DNA of 64,000 nt from Pseudopyrenochaeta lycopersici (Eukaryota; Ascomycota; Dothideomycetes; Pleosporales; Pseudopyrenochaetaceae). The first letter of the stretch is position 1; every line of letters begins with the position of its first letter. The notes beneath the pieces were generated by a model. The model saw only the letters and a list, made by a program, of their open reading frames with translations, ran no database searches and had not been told where the DNA came from. The stretch is taken from positions 124,001-188,000 of the forward strand of contig NHZP01000055.1 of assembly GCA_003313425.1 (NCBI GenBank), in the 5' to 3' direction. A program made the position numbers and the translations under genes. Of the stretch, positions 1-11,064 are shown in pieces.

Positions 1-510
1 ACTAGCTTAAATCTATTTATAGATTTAACCTTACCTCCCTCGAAGACTTCCTTACACTATGCAATTGGAAAATAGACGACCTGTTAATAAGCAATACTTG
101 GAAACTAGTAACAAAACCTAATAAATTAGCTATTAACGCTATTTTAAAAGGTAGATAGGTTCTAAATAAGAAATGCAATCTAGGTAATGCTATTTAAAAA
201 TATAAAGCTAAGTAAGTAGCTAAAGGATTTCTATAAAGATATAATATAAATTATAAAGAAGCCTTTGCTTCTACTAGCAAACCTAGTATTATTGGGTTAT
301 TATTAGCTATTTTTAGCTACCTGGATAGGGAAATCTACACTTAGGATATAAAACAAGCTTTTTCTAATGCGGATATAGATAATAGTAATATTTATATTCA
401 ATTACCTATAGGCCTAGAAAGCTATATCTTAGAAAAATTTCTTTTAAAAAATAAAGAAATTACAGATAAAGACTTACTAAAAGCTATACAATTAGCTAAA
501 ATAAATAAAC

Positions 511-715
511 TGTCACGAACACACCAGACCTAGCGGGGGACGACCCAGCGGAGGGCCCTCGGACCCATACCGGATAGAGCCCGGAAAGGCTCGGGACTAC
601 ACTGGAGACGGGCTAGTATATAAACGAGAGCTACCCCCTCGGAGCAGAGGTTAAGGATTAGTCTTAATACTATCCCATATCACTTAACCTCGACCTCTAC
701 CAACAGTCCCTAACA
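511..715 (+). repeat. Solo LTR, 205 bp, target duplication TAAAC
   Basis: GC-rich island in AT-rich copia DNA. It begins TGTCACGAAC and ends CCTAACA, i.e. TG...CA ends, and is flanked by a perfect 5-bp duplication TAAAC (506-510 and 716-720). A TATATAAA box lies inside near 615-622, as expected for an LTR promoter. No internal retroelement sequence is present, so this is what remains after LTR-LTR recombination. The parent family is not otherwise seen in the window. Confidence 0.85.
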
Positions 716-1011
716 TAAACACTATAATAATATAGTCTGTCATTTAAATAAGGCCTTATACGGTTTAAAACAAGCTAGTTGACAGTGGCAACTATTTTTA
801 ACTCAAATCTTATATAATCTAGGATTTCCTAGTTTATTAATTGATAATAGTGTATTTATATACAGAACTAAACCTATAGTCTTAGCAACTCACGTGGGCG
901 ATATACTAGTCTTTGCTAAAAACTTAGATATAGTTAATAGCTTATTTAAAATTTTAACCAGTATATCTAAACTAGAAGTTAGTAATCTAGAAGAAATAAA
1001 CGAATTTTTAG

Positions 1012-1389
1012 TGTGCCGTTGCACAGGGTACCTGGGCAATCAGGTGATGATGGGTTTCCTTTGTCAGCGAAATTTGGTGATAAGACTTGGAGATGCGAGA
1101 GATCTCAACATCATGCACCAAACCTCATGCACCATGCACCACACACCACGACAATTCACTTCAAAACTGAGATTTTGCAAAGTAGCTAGTGCATTAGCTA
1201 CGTCAATTCAATGAGATTTCAGACCATTTTGTTTATTACTTTTAATCAGGCTCTATACTTACCTTCGTTTCTGGCAGACTGCACAGGCAGGGCTGCTCCT
1301 GTTCTTCACGCACATTTGATTCCAGCGTCACCTCTCATTCACAACACCAGAACTGCGGGATTGTGCCGAACCACCTTGTTAACTCCACA
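1012..1389. repeat. Solo LTR-like insertion, 378 bp
   Basis: Inserted between codons of the old copia pol (EFL | GVE). It starts TGTGCCGTTG and ends ACTCCACA, with TTAG duplicated on both sides (1008-1011 and 1390-1393). Removing it plus one TTAG restores the copia frame. TG...CA ends suggest a solo LTR; a 4-bp duplication is slightly unusual. No coding content. Confidence 0.65.
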
Positions 1390-1691
1390 TTAGGCGTTGA
1401 AATAATAAGAGATAGAGCTAGAAAGTCTATTATTATAACGTAAAGAAGCTTTATTTCTAAGATTCTAACTAAATATAATAAACTAGATAATAAAGTTAAA
1501 ACTATACCTACACCTCTAGGTATAAAGTTATCTAAAAATCTAGAAAACAGTAAAATAGAAGATATTACTAGATACCAGCAAGAGCTAGGATCTCTAATTT
1601 ATCTTACTATTTTTACTAGACCAGATCTAGTACAAGCTATTAATTACTTGGCTCGTTTTATGTCTAATCCTAGCATAGAACACTAGAAATG

Positions 1692-1861
1692 TGTCAGATT
1701 CAAGGACTATTTAGCTTTATCCTTGATGAATTTTGATGATGAACGTGGTTGCTCTATTCTGTGTTCTCTATTTTCTCCTTTTATGGAGAGTGTGTGCCAA
1801 GTGGTTACACCCGAGCTTTGTACTACAATACAGTATCGCGTACCCTCGCTTGTATCTGACA
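1692..1861 (-). repeat. Solo LTR, 170 bp, target duplication AAATG
   Basis: Begins TGTCAGATTC and ends GTATCTGACA, with TGTCAGAT/ATCTGACA inverted ends and a perfect 5-bp duplication AAATG (1687-1691, 1862-1866). The same 170-bp unit, nearly identical, occurs inverted at 16953-17122. Comparison with the LTR-PPT junction at 11456 suggests the sense strand is minus here. It is inserted in the old copia element. Confidence 0.9.
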
Positions 1862-2139
1862 AAATGTTTCTATTAAATACTAGAAATCTAGGCTTAGACC
1901 TTACTCTAGAATCTGTGCAATCTAAAGATCCTAATAATCCTATTAGTAGTCTAAATCTAATAGGAGTTAGCGACTCAGATTGGAGGGGCGATCTAGATTA
2001 GGGTGGCAAATGGGTATACATTGGGTTCTACGCAAAATGTTTTACCTTTTCCACCGTAACTCTACGAAAACTAGTCCAAATTAGGAAACTTTTAATGATT
2101 TAGATAGCCGTAAGCGTAAGCTATAGCTATGTAATACAA

Positions 2140-5026
2140 GGCTAGTGAGATTTGTCCCCAAGGTTTTGAGATTTGTCCCCAAAATGAGATTTGTCCCCAA
2201 TGCTAGCCATAACTCTACTAGCGCAAAAAAATAAATTACAAAACGCCATGTAACGACACTTCGACGTCTTCAGTGGCTTAAACTATCAACTTTGTCTTAT
2301 TGAATCTATCCTCTATTGACGTCGTTTTCTCTTGCGTGGGCTGAGATCTTTCTAAGCTTCAGAAGCCGTCGCTGCTGCAGCACGCTTAGGACGCTGTCTT
2401 GGTATATCCTGAAGCTCGAGCAGAGAATTTTGCGCATCCACTTGCGCGAATCTCTCTGCGTAGAAAGCTTCCATGTCTCTAAAGTGATAGTTCCATGCCA
2501 TTGTGGGGGTACAGGAAGCAAACAGCCCTTGTGTAGCGAGCGCTATATTCCGTGCTTCAACCAACTCTGCAGGATCATCTTCCTGCCCCGTCTCTGCTAG
2601 GAAGTTAATCGCTGAGATCATGTTATTACACTCATATAGAACGGGCTGACACTGTCGGCGTTCGATGTCGGCTAGGAACTCTTCTAACGACGGTGGTTGC
2701 CAAGCAGGAGGTGGACCCATAGTGACAGACACAGCAACAGCTACAGGCGGAGACAAACGGAGGACGGAGGGAGGAGGTATAGGAGCAGGTGCAGGGATCG
2801 ATACAGATACACAGGTAGTCATAGGATTTACACTTGGCACAGATGTAGGAATCGACACGGTAACAGAGGTGCTTACTTGTCGCAGGGCTTCAGCGAGTGT
2901 TTGACCCTGAGGTTGGAGGTGAGGTGGGAAGTGAGGAACAGAAGGCGGCACGCGTCGTTCGAAAGCTGATGGATCTCGTCGAGTTGATGCCTCGTTCCTC
3001 CTTAGCCCACCTCTTGTTTGAGCGGTGAGAGGCTCTAGAACAGACTGATGTGGCCTTGGAGACAGGCAGATTGACGGCCCTTGCTCACGTTGATACCGCC
3101 AGTGGTCATCGTAGAGATGGTTCAGTCGTAACGTTGAACTAGATCTCCTCACGTCTTGCAGCGTATGGCGACACGGAAGGCTATTTGTTTTCTCGAACAG
3201 GCCTGAACAAGGATGTCCGCCGCGACGCTCTCTCTGCTCCTTCTGGCGCAGCAGATCCTGTTGCCTAATGCGCTTGATCGCCGGTGGCGTCAGGACGTTA
3301 TGGATGCTAGGAGGCAGGAATGGCATTGCCTCTAGCTTATGCCCGAACTTGACGCTATGTTTGGAGGAAGCAAGTTCCTTTCTGTACTTGTTGTATTGAC
3401 TCCTGACCATTTGCTTAATCCTCCCTACAACGCGCAGCAAGTCACCTCTCGAAGTCATGAGGTAGTCCTTCAGGACCTTGTGCATTCCTTCAACGGGCGA
3501 ACTTGTGATGGTATTATAGTGTCGGTGGTGAGAAGTCTAAGCAGCTGCCCACTCGGTGCGTGTAAGGTATTGATTGTCTTGCAGGTATCTGCAGAGTTCC
3601 TGCTGGTGGCTGTAGTCTTTAAGCAGATCGTTCCACTTCAGCTGGAACTCCAGCGGTCTCTTTGCGTAGACGAGCTGCCCTAGTTAGTTCTGCAAGCAAC
3701 TTTTTTAGAGGACGGCTTCCCTCAAAGTCTCTTGGGCGATTGGCATGGGGCATACCTGAGTCCAACGCTTCATGAACGCAGCCCTGTGTTCAACGATCCT
3801 CTGCTTCTCCTCTTTCGTTGCGCCATTGGCGTCTCGCCAGGTCTGCTGAGCCTTAGTCTGGACGTTCTTGTTAATATGCCACACGCATAGAAGCTGAGGG
3901 ACTCCTGGAAGTAGCGAGCGAGCTGCCATCTTCAACGCCTCTTCCTGATCGCTGATGAATACCTGTGGTCGTTGTATCCCTGTCTTAAGCAGGAAGTTCG
4001 CGATTGCCCAATAGTAGTCTGCTTGTGTCTCATTGCTAAGGAAGCAGAAGCCCGCAGAGAAGAAGGTCTGTAGGTTGGTGCAGCCAAGTATGTGCAACAG
4101 TGGAAGTCTGTACTTGTTGGTGCGGTATGTGCAGTCCATCAACAGTACGTCGGGGTTTGCCACCAGCAACTCGACCTGCTTCTGGTGGGCGAAGAAGAGA
4201 TTTTGTACGCGGTTATTATCATCCTTCTTCACTGCGAAGACCCAGTCTGCCATAGATAAGTCGTCTAATAATGTCTCCATTGGACTCCTGCCGTTCAAGT
4301 GTTTCTCCCGAATTGCCTTCCTCTCGCCTCGGATATCAGTGGCAGAGACCAGTGTGTCTTGGTCTTCCCTTTGGATCGCCGCTAGTATCTGCATCGGCCG
4401 CGCCCCAGCGTGCGTCATTGACTCAATTACTTCCTTCTGTGCTGATGTACGCCTGCGATAGACATTGTGCGCGCTAGGATTGATTGATCGGGGGTGATTG
4501 TGATGCTTGTCCTGCACCTCTAGCTTCCACTGGCTGGTGAGCTTCACCTTGAAGATAACGAGCTTGAAAGGGCATCCTGTTGAGCGCGTGCTTGTACTCA
4601 GAACCTTTGCACTTGAATGGTAGTTGTTCCTGAAGCAATCGCAGTGGTAGTAATAACGTGTTTTGACATCTGAATTGTGAGGCCAACTCCGCTTCAGGAC
4701 AAAGCCGTAGCCGTGCTGCATGCCATGCGTCTTGAGCGCATCATACGCTTCTTCATAGGAGCTGTAGAGCTGGTCTGGAGGGGGGGTAATGTCTTCCATA
4801 CCGAGATGCTCAAGACAAGAAAACACATTTAACACCTACGTTCTTTTCTAACTGGTTACCTGCGGCGGAGACGCGATGGTGTCGCGGCAGTGTCGCGTTC
4901 ATAGATTACGCGCTAAGCCAAGCTAGGTGATTGATTTCCACTAGCATTAGCGTTGGGGACAAATCTCATTTTGGGGACAAATCTCAAAACCTTGGGGACA
5001 AATCTCACTAGCCAATCTCACTAGCC
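2140..5026 (-). mobile_element. MULE transposon A, 2887 bp, TSD GTAATACAA
   Basis: Bounded by GGCTAG...CTAGCC and a perfect 9-bp duplication GTAATACAA (2131-2139, 5027-5035), the size typical of Mutator-like elements. Each end is a 67-bp inverted repeat made of three copies of TGAGATTTGTCCCC spaced 21 and 18 bp. The right end carries an extra partial repeat of 13 bp (AATCTCACTAGCC, 5014-5026). Spacer sequences between iterons match element E, defining an A/E subfamily. Inserted in the left arm of the fold-back MITE. Confidence 0.9.
2352..4799 (-). pseudogene. MULE A transposase (FAR1-MULE-SWIM), two nonsense codons
   Basis: Start is the conserved ATG of MEDITPP at 4799. Exon 1 is 4799-3756, intron 3755-3675 (GTATGC donor, CTAAC branch, GCAG acceptor), exon 2 from 3674. 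The protein matches that of elements C and E: N-terminal FAR1-like zinc-binding region, MULE catalytic core (LLMDCTYRTNKY; ISDQEEALK), and SWIM-like C-terminal finger (LPCRHTL). Two TGG codons have become TAG: one in the EWAAAW context just upstream of 3485, and one at 2352, which removes the last 13 residues. Both are G-to-A on the coding strand, i.e. RIP-type. Probably inactive. Confidence 0.85.
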
Positions 5027-5088
5027 GTAATACAAATGTGTTTTATATCTGTAATATTACGTAATTTATTAAGGTACCCGTGTTTGCT

Positions 5089-7966
5089 GGCTAGTGAGAT
5101 TTGTCCCCCCGTTTTTGAGATTTGTCCCCCCTTTGAGATTTGTCCCCCGCGCTAGTGCTTAGCGGAAATTATTCACTCAACCTAGCCTAGCGCGTAATCT
5201 ATGAACGCGACACCGTCGGCACGAAAACAGCGCGTCTTCGTAGCACGCAGGATCATGCAGAGGCGACTGTGGTATTGAGGTTATTATCAGTTGTCCATAT
5301 CTCAATATGGAAGATATCGCACCTCCTCCAAATCTCATTTACGGCTCCTTATGAAGAAGCATACGAAGCCCTCAAGACACATGGCATGCAGCATGGCTAC
5401 GGGTTTGTCCTTAAGCGGAGTAAACCTCACAATTCTAATGTCAAAACACGATATTACTATCACTGTGATCGTTTCAGAAACTACCAGTCAAGTGCAAAGA
5501 TACTAAGCACGAGCACACGGTCAACAGGATGCCCCTTCAAGCTTGTCATCTTCAAGGTAAAGCACAACGACCAGTGGAAGCTAGAGGTTCAGGACAAGCA
5601 TCACAATCACCCCCAATCTATCAACCCTAGCGCGCACAATGTTTATCGTAAGCGTACATCAGCACAGAAGGAAGTGATTGAGCCAATAACCCATGCTGGG
5701 GCGCGGCCGATGCAAATACTAGCTGCAATTCAAAGGGAAGACTAAGACACACTAGTCTCTGCAACCGATATCCGGGGCGAGAGGAAGGCAATTCGGGAGA
5801 AACACTTAAATAGAAGAAGTCTAATAGAGACATTGCTAGACGACTTATCTACGGCAGACTGGATCTTCGCTGTTAAGAAGGACGATAATAACCACGTACA
5901 AAAGCTCTTCTTCGCCCACCAGAAGCAGGTCGAGCTGCTTCTCGCTAACCCAGATGTACTCTTGATGGATTGCACCTACCGAACGAACAAGTATAAGCTC
6001 CCACTGTTGCACATACTTAGCTGTACCAATCTACAGACCTTCTTCTCTGCAGGCTTCTGCTTCCTCAGCAACGAGACGCAAGCAGACTACCATTAGGCAA
6101 TCGCGAACTTCCTCCTCAAGACAGGGATACAACGACCACGTGTATTTATCAGCGATCAGGAGGAAGCATTAAAGACGGCAGCTCGCTCGCTACTCCCAGG
6201 AGTTCCTCAACTCTTGTGCGTGTGGCATATCAACAAGAACGTCCAGACGAAGGCCCAACAGACCTGGCGAGACGCCGACGGTAGGACGAAAGAGGAGAAG
6301 CAGAAGATCGCTAAACACAGGACTGCTTTCATAAAGCGTTAGACTCAGGTATGCCCGCCCCAGCGGCCAGAATACGTTGGACGAAGCGTTTCTGTGACCA
6401 AATCACTCCTAGAACTAACTAGAGCAGCTTATCTACGCAAAAAGACCACTAGAGTTCCAGTTCAAGTGGGACGAACTACTTAAAGACTACAGCCACCAGC
6501 AAGAGCTCTGCAGATACCTAAGAGAGAACCAATACCTTACGCGCACCGAGTGGGCAGCAGCGTAGACTTCTCATCACCGACACTATAATACAATTACAAG
6601 CTCGCCTGTTAAAGGAATGCACAAAGTCTTAAAGGACTACCTCATGACCTCCCGAGGCGACTTGCTGCGCGTTATAGAGAGGATTAGGCAAATAGTTAAG
6701 AGTCAACACAACAAATATAGGAAAGAAATAGCCTCTTCCAGGCATAGCGTCAAGTTCAGGCACAGACTAGAGTCGATGCCATTCCTGCCTCCCGGCATCC
6801 ATAATATCTTAACGCCACCAGCAATCGAGCGGATCAGGCAACAGGATCTACTGCGCCAGAAAGAGCAGAGACAGCGTCGCGGCGGACATCCTTGTTCAGG
6901 CCTTTTCGAGAAAACGAACGGTCTTCCATGTCGCCATACGCTGCAAGAAGTAACAAGGGCTAGATTAACATTACGACTAAATCATCTCTACGACGACCAT
7001 TAGCGCTATCAGCGCGAGCAAGGACCGTCTATCCACTTGTCTCCAAGGCCACATCATTCTGTTCTGGAGCCGCTCACTGCGCAGACAAGAGGTAGACTAA
7101 GGAGAAACGAGGCATCAACTCGGCGAGACCCATCAGCTTTCGAACGACGCGTGCCACCTTCTATTCCTCACTTCCAACCTCAACATCAACCCCATGGTCA
7201 AACCCTTGCTGAAGTCCTACGACAAGTGAATGCCTCTGTAACCGTGTCGATTCCCACATCTACAGCAAGTGCAAATCCTGTAACCACCTGTGTGTCTGTA
7301 TCAATCCCTGCGCCCGCTCCTATACCTACTCTTGCCTCCCCTCGTTCGTCTCCGCCTGTTGCTGTTGCTGTGTCCGTTACAGTGGCTTCACCTCCTGCCT
7401 AGCGACCCCCGTCGTTGCAAGAGTTCCTAGCCAATATTAAGAGTCAACGGTCTCAGCCCGTCCTATATAAATGCAACGACATGATCTCAGCGACCAACTT
7501 CTTGACAGAGACAGGGCAGGAAGATGACCCTGTAGAGTTAGTTGAAGCGCGGAATATGGCTCTTGCTACAGAAGGGCTTTTTACTTCTTGTACTCCCACT
7601 ATGGCCTGGAACTATCACTTTAGAGATATAGAAGCTTTCTATGCCGAGAGATTTGCGCAAGTTGATGCTCAGAATGCACTTATTAAGTCTCATGATATTC
7701 CTCCACCGCGGCCTAAGCGTGCTGCAGCAGTGGCAGCTCCAGAGGCGTGGAAGGCTCTTGGCCCACGTAAAAGACAACGACATCAATAGAAAATAAATTT
7801 TATCATATGAATAATCTAGCATTAGCACTCCCCTTAGACATCTAGAATTGGTGCACTTTGATTAGCCGTAATCTATTATTACATTGATTGGTTTTGAGAC
7901 TAGCGCGGGGGACAAATCTCAAAGGGGGGACAAATCTCAAAAACGGGGGGACAAATCTCACTAGCC
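5089..7966 (+). mobile_element. MULE transposon B, 2878 bp, TSD GTGTTTGCT
   Basis: Ends GGCTAG...CTAGCC, with a perfect 9-bp duplication GTGTTTGCT (5080-5088, 7967-7975). Each terminal repeat has three TGAGATTTGTCCCC iterons at 21- and 18-bp spacing, with C-rich spacers shared with C and D (B/C/D subfamily). It lies head-on to element C: only 38 bp separate them, so B and C form a long inverted repeat. Confidence 0.9.
5307..7789 (+). pseudogene. MULE B transposase, frameshifted and nonsense-mutated
   Basis: Same gene as in element C, but an extra T near 5350 shifts frame just after the start (the codons for SYEEAYEALK continue in another frame), and many stops follow (for example TAG in place of TGG or CAG near 5743, 6096, 6342, 7003 and 7401). 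Recognisable parts are the FAR1-like region (5350-5740), the catalytic MDCTYRTNKY region (about 5965-5990) and the C-terminal half (6617-7789). Transition mutations dominate, fitting RIP. Non-functional. Confidence 0.9.
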
Positions 7967-8004
7967 GTGTTTGCTACCCAACCTCAGGGTTATGAATCTT
8001 GGGT

Positions 8005-10880
8005 GGCTAGTGAGATTTGTCCCCCCGTTTTTGAGATTTGTCCCCCCTTTGAGATTTGTCCCCCGCGCTAGTCTCAAAACCAATCAATGTAATAATAGAT
8101 TACGGCTAATCAAAGTGCACCAATTCTCGATGTCTAAGAGGAATGCTAATGCTAGATTATTCATATGATACAATTTATTTTCTATTGACGTCGTTGTCTT
8201 TTACGCGGGCCAAGAGCCTTCCACGCCTCTGGAGCTGCCACTGCTGCAGCACGCTTAGGCCGCGGTGGAGGAATATCATGAGTCTTAATAAGTGCATTCT
8301 GAGCATCAACTTGCGCAAATCTCTCAGCATAGAAAGCTTCCATATCTCCAAAGTGATAGTTCCAGGCCATAGTGGGAGTACAAGAAGCGAAAAGCCCTTC
8401 CGTAGCGAGAGCCATATTCCGCGTTTCCACCAACTCTACAGGGTCATCTTCCTGCCCCGTCTCTGTTAAGAAGTTGGTCGCTGAGATCATGTCGTTGCAT
8501 TCATATAGAACGGGCTGAGACCGTCGACTCTCGATATCGGCTAGGAACTCTTGCAACGACGGGGGACGCCAGGCAGGAGGTGAAGCCACTGTAACGGACA
8601 CAGCAACAGCAACAGGCGGAGACGAACGAGGGGAGGCAAGAGTAGGTACAGGAGCGGGCGCAGGGATTGATACAGACACACAGGTGGTCACAGGATTTGC
8701 ACTTGCTGTAGATGTGGGAATCGACAGGGTCACAGAGGCATTCACTTGTCGTAGAGCTTCAGCGAGGGTTTGACCATGGGGTTGATGTTGAGGTTGGAAT
8801 TGAGGAATAGAAGGCGGCACGCGTCGTTCGAAAGCTGATGGATCTCGCCGAGTTGATGCCTCGTTTCTCCTTAGTCCACCTCTTGTCTGCGCAGTGAGCG
8901 GCTCCAGAACAGAATGATGTGGCCTTGGAGACAAGTGCATAGACGGTCCTTGCTCGCGCTGATAGCGCCAATGGTCATCGTAGAGATGATTTAGTCGTAA
9001 TGTTGATCCAGCCCTCGTCACTTCTTGCAGCGTATGGCGACATGGAAGACCGTTCGTTTTCTCGAAAAGGCCTGAACAAGGATGTCCACCGCGACGCTGT
9101 CTCTGCTCTTTCTGGCGCAGTAGATCCTGTTGCCTGATCCGCTCGATTGCCGGTGGCGTCAGGACATCATGGATGCCGGGAGGCAGGAATGGCATCGACT
9201 CTAGTCTGTGCCCGAACTTGACGCTATGCCTGGAAGCGGCTATTTCTTTCCTGTATTTGTTGTATTGACTCTTAACCATTTGCCCAATCCTCTCCACAAC
9301 GCGCAGCAAGTCACCTCGGGAGGTCATGAGGTAGTCCTTCAAGACCTTGTGCATTCCTTCAACAGGTGAGCTTGTAATCGTGTTGTAGTGTCGGTGATGA
9401 GAAGTCCACGCCGCTGCCCACTCGGTGCGCGTGAGGTATTGATTCTCTCTTAGGTATCTGCAGAGCTCTTGCTGGTAGTTGTAGTCTTTAAGTAGTTCGT
9501 CCCACTTAAACTGGAACTCCAGTGGTCTTTTTGCGTAGACAAGCTGCTCTAGTTAGTTCTATGAGTGATTTGTTCACAGAATCGCTTCGTTCAAAGTATT
9601 CCGGCTGCCGGGGCGGGCATACCTGAGTCCAACGCTTCATGAACGCAGTCCTGTGTTCGGCGATCTTCTGCTTCTCCTCTTTCGTCCTACCGTCGGCGTC
9701 TCGCCAGGTCTGTTGGGCCTTCGTCTGGACGTTCTTGTTGATATGCCACACGCACAAGAGTTGAGGAACTCCTGGGAGTAGCGAGCGAGCTGCCGTCTTC
9801 AATGCTTCCTCCTGATCGCTGATAAATACACGTGGTCGTTGTATCCCTGTCTTGAGGAGGAAGTTCGCGATTGCCCAGTGGTAGTCTGCTTGCGTCTCGT
9901 TGCTGAGGAAGCAGAAGCCTGCAGAGAAGAAGGTCTGTAGATTGGTACAGCCAAGCATGTGCAACAGTGGGAGCTTATACTTGTTCGTTCGGTAGGTGCA
10001 ATCCATCAAGAGTACATCTGGGTTGGCGAGAAGCAGCTCTACCTGCTTCTGGTGGGCGAAGAAGAGATTTTGTACATGGTTATTATTGTCCTTCTTGACA
10101 GCGAATATCCAGTCTGCCGTAGATAAGTCGTCCAGCAATGTCTCCATTGGACTTCTCCCATTCAAGTGTTTCTCCCGAATTGCCTTCCTCTCGCCCCGGA
10201 TATCGGTTGCAGAGACCAGTGTGTCTTGGTCTTCCCTTTGAATTGCAGCTAGTATCTGCATTGGCCGCGCCCCAGCATGGGTCATTGACTCAATCACTTC
10301 TTTCTGTGCTGATGTACGCCTGCGATAAACATTGTGCGCGCTAGGGTTGATGGATCGAGGGTGATTGTGATGCTTGTCCTGAACCTCTAGCTTCCACTGG
10401 TCGTTGTGCTTTACCTTGAAGATAACAAGCTTAAAGGGACATCCTGTTGACCGTGTGCTTGTGTTCAGTATCTTCGCGCTTGACTGGTAGTTTCTGAATC
10501 GATCACAGTGATAGTAATATCGTGTTTTAACATTAGAATTGTGAGGTTTACTCCGCTTAAGGACAAACCCGTAGCCATGCTGCATGCCATGAGTCTTGAG
10601 GGCTTCATATACTTCTTCATAGGAGTCGTAAATAAGATCTGGAGGAGGTGTAATATCTTCCATACTGAAATATAGACGACTGATAATAACCTTAATACCA
10701 CAGTCGCCTGTGCATGATCCTGCGTGCTACGAAGACGCGCTGTTTTCGTGCCGACGGTGTCGCGTTCATAGATTACGCGCTAGGCTAGGTTGAGTGAATA
10801 ATTTCCGCTAACACTAGCGCGGGGGACAAATCTCAAAGGGGGGACAAATCTCAAAAACGGGGGGACAAATCTCACTAGCC
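8005..10880 (-). mobile_element. MULE transposon C, 2876 bp, TSD ATCTTGGGT
   Basis: Ends GGCTAG...CTAGCC with a perfect 9-bp duplication ATCTTGGGT (7996-8004, 10881-10889). Both terminal repeats have the three-iteron layout with the C-rich spacers. The two 67-bp ends look identical by eye. The element carries an open transposase gene and is the best-preserved B/C/D-type copy, so it is likely the youngest of the nested trio. Confidence 0.92.
8182..10663 (-). CDS. MULE C transposase, intact, one intron
   Basis: Predicted DDE transposase that would cut and insert MULE ends. Exon 1 is 10663-9623, intron 9622-9544 (79 nt; GTATGC donor, CTAACTAGAGCAG acceptor region), exon 2 is 9543-8182; together 801 codons, 800 aa, with no internal stop. 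Order: FAR1-like zinc-binding DNA-binding region (about residues 12-95, with YYYHCD and HNHPRSIN), MULE core with DCTYRTNKY, ISDQEEALK and a conserved Glu in SPVEGMHK, then a SWIM-like finger (GLPCRHTL) and a low-complexity Pro/Ser/Val tail ending in a basic PRKRQRRQ. The intron is inferred from the frame and splice signals and is shared by A, C and E. The start is the MEDITPP methionine common to all copies. Confidence 0.88.
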
Positions 10881-11064
10881 ATCTTGGGTACCTAAATAAC
10901 TTACGTAATATTACAGATATAAAAAACCTTTGTATTATATAGCTATAGCTATAGCTTAGGGCTATCTAAATCATTAAAATTTCCCTAATTTGGAATAGTT
11001 TTCGTAGAGTTACAGTAGAAAAACAAAATCGACTTGTATACCCATTTGCCACGCTAATCTAGAT

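Larger units (their letters stand above)
1..1998 (+). mobile_element. Old degraded Ty1/copia retrotransposon (pol remnant)
   Basis: AT-rich remnant of a copia polyprotein reading on the plus strand, entering from the left window edge. Translating in pieces gives copia reverse transcriptase and RNase H features: a stretch with GDILVFAKNLDIV near 897-935 (the catalytic YVDD-like region, altered), then INEFL continuing after an insertion as GVEIIRDRARKS near 1394-1430, then QQELGSLIYL and the RNase H start DSDWRGDLD at about 1972-1998. Many stops (mostly TAG/TAA) and strong AT bias fit RIP damage. Three small insertions (511-715, 1012-1389, 1692-1861) interrupt it, each with target duplications, and the reading frame resumes after each one. 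The RNase H part resumes at 11065 after a 9-kb insertion. It is a dead element; the family assignment is secure, the clade is not. Confidence 0.85.
1999..11056. mobile_element. Fold-back hAT-like MITE split by three MULE insertions
   Basis: The outer ends are TAGGGTGGCAAATGGGTATA and the inverted counterpart TATACCCATTTGCCACGCTA, flanked by an 8-bp duplication ATCTAGAT (1991-1998, 11057-11064). Subtracting MULEs A, B and C with one target copy each leaves about 390 bp: pieces 1999-2139, 5036-5088, 7976-7995 and 10890-11056 plus the target sequences. The two halves are long inverted repeats of each other (for example GTAACTCTACGAAAACTA at 2057 matches, inverted, the stretch near 11000; TATCTGTAATATTACGTAA near 5046 matches inverted near 10905). 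The 8-bp target site and TIR style suggest hAT mobilisation; no coding capacity. It interrupts the copia RNase H domain. Confidence 0.8.

Noticed and set aside
2665..2969. Arg/Thr/Gly-rich plus-strand frames
   Set aside because: Antisense of the Pro/Val-rich tail of the MULE A transposase; the same shadows appear in elements C and E.
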